Assembly: GCA_011620705.1 (NCBI GenBank)
Contig: WOYR01000163.1
Location: 1 to 11,693, forward strand
From: Microbacteriaceae bacterium
GTDB taxonomy: Bacteria > Actinomycetota > Actinomycetes > Actinomycetales > Microbacteriaceae
DNA length: 11,693 nt
Reading direction: 5' to 3'
The position numbers were made by a program, and so were the translations under genes. Of the stretch, positions 5,586 through 11,693 are shown one piece after another. Below the pieces are notes generated by a model that worked only from the letters and a program-made list of their open reading frames with translations, searched no databases and was not told the origin of the DNA. Positions within the stretch are counted from its first letter, which is position 1. The number at the start of each line of letters is the position of its first letter.

Positions 5586-7666
5586 CAGCTGGAGGCGGGC
5601 GCCACCCCCTTCGCCAGCGCCTTCTCCTCCACCGCAGCGGTGCCGTTCGCCCGCTGCGCCGCGTAGTACGCGCGCGCCTCGTCCTGACGCTCGCGCTCGG
5701 CGCCGGTCGCGATCGGCGCGCGCAGATGCTCCGGCGCGAACTGGAAGGCATCGGTCAGCGCGAGCGCGTGGGGGCGCAGCCGCGGCAGCAGCCGGTCGTC
5801 GATGTAGTCGGTGATCGCCGAGGCGCGCGTCGCCGACAGGCGCCCGTTGATCAGATACCAGGCCAGGTGCTTCTCGATCAGAGTGAACCCGAACAGGTCG
5901 CGCAGCCAGGTGAGCACCTGCTTGTTCCCGGGATGCTCGATCGTGGCGAGGCGGTCGCTGAACGCCTCCCACTCCAGCAGTTCGGCGTGCGCGTATGCCG
6001 CCTCGATGAGCTCGTTCTGGTTCGCGTTGAACAGCGCCGCCGCATCGGAGGCCGGCAGCGAGCCCGCGTTCTTGAGATTGCCGGCGATCGCCGCGATCAT
6101 GGTCTCCACCCGGTCGGTGAGCAGTTGACGCTGCGCGTCAGCTCCGCGCACGTTGCCCACGGATCGAGCTGTCGACCCGAAGTCCGCGATGCGCTGGCCG
6201 AGGGCGCGCAGGCCAGAACGGCTCACGGCCTGGCCGGCCTGCTGACTGGCGTATGCGGCGATGGCCGCGGCATCCGGCTTGACCAGGCGACGGCCGTAGT
6301 CGGTCAGCAGCCGCTTCGCGACCAGCTGCAGCAGGATGTTGTTGTCGCCCTCGAAGGTCGTGTAGATGTCGAGGTCGGCATGCAGCTGGGTGAAGCGGTT
6401 CTCGGTGAGGAAGCCGGCACCGCCGCAGGCCTCGCGGGCCTCCTGGATCGTCTCGAGCGCCGACCAGGTGCTGAAAGGCTTGAGCGAAGCGGCGAGGGTC
6501 TCGAGATCCTGGCGGTCCTCGTCGCTGTCGTGCTCGCCCGAGAACACGGCGTGGAACTTCTCGAGCAGCTGCTCGTGCGCGAACGACATCGCATAGGTGG
6601 TGGCCAGGCGCGGCAACAGCCGGCGCTGGTGACGCTGGTAATCTAGCAGCACGACCTCGTCGCCACCGCCGCCGGCGGCGGCGAACTGGCGGCGCTCGCT
6701 CGCGTAGCGGATCGCGATGGTCAGGGCGAGCTTGCTCGCCACCGTCGAGGCGCCATCCAGCGAGACCCGGCCCTGCACGAGCGTGCCGACCATGGTGAAG
6801 AAGCGGCGGCCGGGACTCGCGATCGGCGAGCTGTACACGCCGTTCTCGTCGACGTCGCCATAGCGGTTGAGCAGGTTGGTGCGCGGGATGCGGACTCCCG
6901 TGAAGTGCAGGCGCCCGTTGTCGATGCCGTTGAGCCCGCCCTTGAGGCCGTCGTCCTCGCCGCCGACGCCGGGAAGAAAGTGTTTGCCGTCGCGGATCGG
7001 CACGTAGAACGCGTGCACGCCGTGGTTCACGCCGTCGACGATCAGCTGCGCGAAGACGACAGCGGCCTGCCCGTCGTCGGCAGCGTTGCCGAGGTAGTCC
7101 TTCCAGGCGGCGCGGAACGGGGTGTCGATCACGAACTCGTCGGACCCGGGATCGAAGGTCGCGGTGGTGCCGATGCCGGCGACATCCGATCCGTGGCCGG
7201 TCTCGGTCATCGCGAAGACGCCGGGGATGGCCAGGCTCATGATGGACGGCAGGAACTGCTCGTGCGCGCGCTGGGTCCCGAGATGCAGGACGGCGGCGCC
7301 GAACAGCCCCCACTGCACGCCCGTCTTGATCTGCATCGAGGGGTCGCCGATCACCAGCTCCTCGAAGCCGGCGATATTGCCGCCGGGGTCCTCCTCGCCG
7401 CCGAGACCCTTGGGGAAGGCGCGGTGCACGGCACCCTCCTCCACGAGCCGCCTGAGCTGTCCGAGGACCCGCGCGCGGTGCTCGGCCATGCCCAGCCCCG
7501 GGATCTGGTGGAACTCCTCGCGCTTGAGCAGCTCGCGCGAGTGCTTGCGGGCGTCCGCCCAGCGCGCGAAGAGCACCTCGGCCAGAGCGGCGGAATCGAC
7601 CAGCTGCTCGCTGCTCGCCGAGCTGCCCGCGCCGGCGGTGGTCGCGCGTTCGATGGTGTCGGTCAT
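5585..7666 (-). CDS. Acyl-CoA oxidase / acyl-CoA dehydrogenase family protein
   Basis: This 693-residue flavoprotein probably oxidises fatty acyl-CoA to trans-2-enoyl-CoA, the first step of beta-oxidation. Length and layout fit acyl-CoA oxidases, not the roughly 380-residue dehydrogenases: a helical N-terminus, FAMTETGHGSD at 151-161 (FAD/substrate segment), YASERRQF at 321-328, CGGAGF at 414-419, and FEGDNN at 438-443, where the family's catalytic glutamate is expected (Glu439, inferred). A C-terminal oxidase-type helical domain follows to 693. Whether it reduces oxygen or passes electrons elsewhere cannot be read from sequence. The start is well supported: AGGAG (7677-7673) lies six bases before the ATG. 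No fatty-acid genes adjoin it, so it appears to be a single transcription unit ending at the shared hairpin. Confidence 0.88.
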   Translation of the reverse strand: MTDTIERATTAGAGSSASSEQLVDSAALAEVLFARWADARKHSRELLKREEFHQIPGLGMAEHRARVLGQLRRLVEEGAVHRAFPKGLGGEEDPGGNIAGFEELVIGDPSMQIKTGVQWGLFGAAVLHLGTQRAHEQFLPSIMSLAIPGVFAMTETGHGSDVAGIGTTATFDPGSDEFVIDTPFRAAWKDYLGNAADDGQAAVVFAQLIVDGVNHGVHAFYVPIRDGKHFLPGVGGEDDGLKGGLNGIDNGRLHFTGVRIPRTNLLNRYGDVDENGVYSSPIASPGRRFFTMVGTLVQGRVSLDGASTVASKLALTIAIRYASERRQFAAAGGGGDEVVLLDYQRHQRRLLPRLATTYAMSFAHEQLLEKFHAVFSGEHDSDEDRQDLETLAASLKPFSTWSALETIQEAREACGGAGFLTENRFTQLHADLDIYTTFEGDNNILLQLVAKRLLTDYGRRLVKPDAAAIAAYASQQAGQAVSRSGLRALGQRIADFGSTARSVGNVRGADAQRQLLTDRVETMIAAIAGNLKNAGSLPASDAAALFNANQNELIEAAYAHAELLEWEAFSDRLATIEHPGNKQVLTWLRDLFGFTLIEKHLAWYLINGRLSATRASAITDYIDDRLLPRLRPHALALTDAFQFAPEHLRAPIATGAERERQDEARAYYAAQRANGTAAVEEKALAKGVAPASS

Positions 7667-7762
7667 GGTGCACTCCTGACGTCGTCAGCGGCACGCTACG
7701 CCGCGAAGCCGCGCCCCGCATTTCCGCCTTCTCCGCACTCGCGCCTCCGGCTTCCGCCCTGG

Positions 7763-9586
<1,824 letters not shown>

Positions 9587-9631
9587 GCGGTCAAGGGTAC
9601 GGCGCGCCGCCGACGGACCACGAGTCTCACG

Positions 9632-9653
9632 CCCCCCACTCGGGTGGCCCCCC
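9632..9653 (-). promoter_or_regulatory. Paired hexaguanine tracts upstream of recQ, possible 6C RNA target
   Basis: On the minus strand, two runs of exactly six G (9653-9648 and 9637-9632) are separated by ten bases. They lie 46-67 bases before the recQ ATG and downstream of the 6C RNA on the same strand. They match in number and length the two six-C loops of that RNA. A five-C run at 9673-9669 could also pair with the first tract as a 5-bp hairpin, which might end the small RNA or fold the recQ leader. Regulation is inference; the runs are seen directly. Confidence 0.35.
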
Positions 9654-9704
9654 AAGACGTGCTGTTGTGGGGGAGATGAAGGCCGATAGCGTCGGTCTCG
9701 GCAA

Positions 9705-9770
9705 CAGGGGATCTCCGGGGGGAGAGTCCCGTGGCGTCGCCCGCATCCGGGGGGAAGCGGGCGACGCGCC
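9705..9770 (-). ncRNA. 6C-type small RNA
   Basis: On the minus strand, two adjacent hairpins each show six consecutive cytosines in the loop, the defining trait of the actinobacterial 6C RNA family (Rfam RF01066). The first has a perfect 11-bp stem (GCGTCGCCCGC, 9767-9757, with 9744-9734) and a 12-base loop holding CCCCCC at 9754-9749. The second (9730-9708) pairs GGGA-C-TCT with AGATCCC, with one bulged C, around a loop holding CCCCCC at 9722-9717. Three bases separate them. A mycobacterial member (B11) is known to act on mRNAs through its C-rich loops. Transcript ends are not defined by sequence; further pairing (CTGTTG with CAACAG, 9707-9702 with 9667-9662) may extend the RNA at its 3' side. 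Confidence 0.72.
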
Positions 9771-9776
9771 CTTCTT

Positions 9777-9827
9777 CACAGCCTCCGCTGCTGTGAGAGC
9801 TCATCGACGTTCTCAGCCGTCGATGAG
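9777..9827. other. Two adjacent hairpins between ypeA and the 6C RNA
   Basis: CTCATCGACG (9800-9809) and CGTCGATGAG (9818-9827) form a perfect 10-bp inverted repeat with an 8-base loop. CACAGC (9777-9782) and GCTGTG (9790-9795) form a 6-bp stem with a 7-base loop. Both lie directly upstream of the 6C RNA on its strand. They could be tandem terminators of the acetyltransferase transcript or operator palindromes for the small RNA promoter. Neither has a T-run, and I see no clear -10 box. Confidence 0.45.
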
Positions 9828-9847
9828 TGCGCGCGGTGGCGCTATGA

Positions 9848-9871
9848 GCGAAGGCCATTTCTGGCCTTCGC
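9848..9871 (-). terminator. Hairpin after ypeA, candidate terminator
   Basis: GCGAAGGCCA (9848-9857) and TGGCCTTCGC (9862-9871) make a perfect 10-bp stem. On the minus strand the loop is GAAA. It lies 42 bases past the ypeA stop and lacks a T-run, as is usual for actinobacterial hairpin terminators. Confidence 0.55.
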
Positions 9872-9913
9872 GCGCCCCCAGCGCCGACGCCCGTCTCGGG
9901 CGGCGGTCGTCAC

Positions 9914-10336
9914 TCAGTCGGCGATCAGCCGTTTGCCGAACGCCACCACGTCGTCGATCTGGTACCCGATCGCCTCGTAGAAGCCGCGCGCCTCCGCGTT
10001 CTCTCCGCGCACCAACAGGTTCACCTTCGGGCAGCCGCGGGCGAGCAGCAGAGCCTCTGCCTCGTTCATCAGGGCGCGACCATGCCCCGCGCCGCGGGCA
10101 TCCGGATGCACCGCAAGATAGTTCACCCAACCGCGATGCCCTTCGTACCCGGCCATGATGCTCGCGATGACCTCGCCGTTGCCCTCCTCGACGCCCACCA
10201 GGAACAGCTCGCGCTGCACCTGGAGCTTGCGCGCGATGTCGCGGCGCGGGTCATTCCAGGGGCGGGTCAATCCGCACAGACGCCAGAGGGCGACCACCTC
10301 CTCGGTGTCGCCCTCTTCGAATGCTCTGATCTGCAT
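9914..10336 (-). CDS. ypeA: GNAT-family acetyltransferase, YpeA type
   Basis: This 140-residue GNAT protein transfers an acetyl group from acetyl-CoA to an unidentified acceptor. It resembles Escherichia coli YpeA along its length: N-terminal IRAFEEGDTEEVVALWRLC, then LTRPWNDPRRDI, GGYxGHRG-like MAGYEGHRGW at 61-70, and C-terminal GCPKVNLLV and GKRLI. The acetyl-CoA loop is VHPDARGAGHGRAL (76-89), the R-G-x-G-x-G/A type of GNAT motif A, followed by FYEAIGY (119-125). The ATG at 10336 matches the family's start; the Shine-Dalgarno sequence is weak. The gene begins 16 bases after the helicase stop on the same strand, so co-transcription is likely. A hairpin follows the stop. The substrate of YpeA proteins is not established to my knowledge. 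Confidence 0.85.
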   Translation of the reverse strand: MQIRAFEEGDTEEVVALWRLCGLTRPWNDPRRDIARKLQVQRELFLVGVEEGNGEVIASIMAGYEGHRGWVNYLAVHPDARGAGHGRALMNEAEALLLARGCPKVNLLVRGENAEARGFYEAIGYQIDDVVAFGKRLIAD

Positions 10337-10352
10337 CCGTCAACGCTAGTTG

Positions 10353-11693
10353 TTAGCGGTTCGCGAGCTCCTCGATGAACGCGTCGCCCGGGACCACGCT
10401 GGTCCAGTTCGCCTCGATCTCGGCGCGCGCCAGCAACTCCTCGGTGCGGCGGCGGCGGTTGCGAGGCACCAAGGTCACGACGGTGCCCTCCTTGCCAGCA
10501 CGGCCGGTCCGGCCCGAGCGGTGCAGGTAGGCCTTGTACTCGTCGGGCGCGTCGGCCTGGATCACGAGGGCGATGTCGTCGACGTGGATGCCGCGTGCCG
10601 CGACATCCGTCGCCACCAGCACGTCGACGCGACCGCTCGTGAGTTTCTCGAGGGCCCGGGTGCGGCGGCTCTGGTTGAGGTCGCCGTGGATGCTCTCGGC
10701 GCGGATGCCCGCATCGTCCAGCAGATCGGCCAGCTGCTCGGCGAACGCGCGGGTGCGCGCGAACACGAGCTTCCTGCCGGGGCCGGAGGCGAGCTCGATC
10801 AGCACCTGCTGCTTGTCCCGCTGGTCGAGCAGCAGCACCTGGTGGTCGATCGTCGAGCTCGCCTGGTCCTCGCCGGCGACCTCGAACACGGCCGGGTCGA
10901 CGAGGTACTTCTCGACGATGTCGGCAACGCCCTTGTCGAGGGTCGCGGAGAACAGCAGCTTCTGGCCGCCCTGCGCGGTGCGGTCGAGGATCTCCTGCAC
11001 CGGCTCGGCGAAGCCGAGCTCGCACATGTGGTCGGCCTCGTCGAGCACCGTGATGACGGTCTTCGAGAGGTCGAGTCTGCCCTGGGCGGCGAGGTCGCCC
11101 ACGCGGCCGGGCGTGCCGATCACGATGTCCACCCCGCGCTGCAGGGCGCCGAGTTGGCGGGCGTACGGCACGCCGCCGTAGATCTGCGTGGTGAACAGGC
11201 CGACGCTCTGGGCGATCGGCTGCACCGTGCGGTCGATCTGCAGCGCCAGCTCGCGGGTCGGCGCGAGGATCAGCGCGCGCGGGGCACGGCCGAACTCGCG
11301 ACGCGCTCCCTTGTCGGCACTTTTCGCGGGTGCGGCATTGAGCTTCAGCAGCCGCTCGACGAGGGGGGCCCCGAAGGCGATCGTCTTGCCGGAGCCGGTG
11401 CGGCCGCGGCCGAGCACGTCGCGGCCGGCGAGCACATCGGGGATCGTCGCGGCCTGGATCGGGAACGGCGATGCAGCGCCGAGCTCCGCCAGCACGCGGA
11501 CGATGTTCTGACCGAGGCCCAGCTCGGCGAAGCTGGTGCCGTCGACCTCGCCGGCGGTGACGGCCTGCGCGGTCAGGCGCTCGAGCACGACGTCGTCGTG
11601 CTGCACGCGGGGCGCGGCATCCCGCCGCTCGTCGTGGCCGTGCGCGGGTCGAGCAGCACGGTCGAAGGAGCGAGCCGGACGGTCGTCATCCCG
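10353..11693 (-). CDS. DEAD-box RNA helicase, N-terminus beyond the window
   Basis: The visible 446 residues form an ATP-dependent RNA helicase core that would remodel RNA duplexes in mRNA decay, ribosome assembly or cold response. Counting from the right edge: Q motif around FPIQAATIP (77-85), Walker A RTGSGKT (98-104), motif Ia PTREL (145-149), DEAD (218-221), SAT (249-251), motif V region ATDVAARG, and motif VI HRSGRTGR (391-398). The frame stays open to the window edge; residues before about 30 are rich in Arg, Asp and His and low in hydrophobics, typical of a disordered basic extension. A GTG at 11606 is an internal start candidate, but I think the true start lies to the right. No long basic tail follows the core, which stops soon after motif VI. 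It is upstream of ypeA in a likely operon. Confidence 0.88.
   Translation of the reverse strand, partial: RDDDRPARSFDRAARPAHGHDERRDAAPRVQHDDVVLERLTAQAVTAGEVDGTSFAELGLGQNIVRVLAELGAASPFPIQAATIPDVLAGRDVLGRGRTGSGKTIAFGAPLVERLLKLNAAPAKSADKGARREFGRAPRALILAPTRELALQIDRTVQPIAQSVGLFTTQIYGGVPYARQLGALQRGVDIVIGTPGRVGDLAAQGRLDLSKTVITVLDEADHMCELGFAEPVQEILDRTAQGGQKLLFSATLDKGVADIVEKYLVDPAVFEVAGEDQASSTIDHQVLLLDQRDKQQVLIELASGPGRKLVFARTRAFAEQLADLLDDAGIRAESIHGDLNQSRRTRALEKLTSGRVDVLVATDVAARGIHVDDIALVIQADAPDEYKAYLHRSGRTGRAGKEGTVVTLVPRNRRRRTEELLARAEIEANWTSVVPGDAFIEELANR

Noticed and set aside
9587..9655. Extended recQ start at 9655
   Set aside because: The additional 23 residues are unlike RecQ N-termini, which begin shortly before motif 0; ATG 9586 fits.

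Overview
The window comes from a high-GC actinobacterium. The strong G/C bias at third codon positions, a complete RecQ, an actinobacterial-type acyl-CoA oxidase, a 6C-type small RNA and the overall style fit Microbacteriaceae, probably Microbacterium or a close relative. That genus is an inference; no rRNA or other taxonomic marker is present.

The window has two parts. Positions 1 to about 4215 form a degraded accessory region. It carries two full-length DUF4143-type AAA ATPase genes transcribed away from each other (826-2079 minus, 2584-3837 plus). Each has a tandem array of short repeats with a strict period directly upstream: four units of exactly 23 bp at 2107-2198 and four of exactly 22 bp at 2485-2572. 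Around them are gene relics: two copies of a C-terminal tail resembling MobF/TrwC relaxases (350-619 and 2407-2484), a DUF3024 gene reduced to three pieces in three frames (630-825), and an unidentified minus-strand fragment near 3811-4080. A diverged repeat of about 90-100 bp occurs three times (259-358, 2249-2348, 4129-4214), and its outer copies bracket the region. This looks like an eroded mobile or conjugative island whose two ATPase genes and their operator-like arrays stayed intact.

Positions 4249-11693 look like ordinary chromosome. There is a metallo-beta-lactamase-fold hydrolase (minus), a divergent 48-residue lysine-rich protein (plus), and an acyl-CoA oxidase (minus) whose stop faces that of the small gene across one shared hairpin. 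Then come RecQ (minus), a 327-base non-coding stretch, a YpeA-type GNAT acetyltransferase (minus) and a DEAD-box RNA helicase (minus, N-terminus beyond the right edge). The helicase and acetyltransferase genes are 16 bases apart and probably co-transcribed.

The non-coding stretch between recQ and ypeA holds, on the minus strand, two adjacent hairpins with exactly six cytosines in each apical loop, the signature of the actinobacterial 6C RNA. Between it and recQ lie two runs of exactly six guanines on the same strand, which could pair with the C loops. The two observations most worth following are the phased arrays around the paired DUF4143 ATPases and the 6C RNA with paired hexaguanine tracts ahead of recQ.
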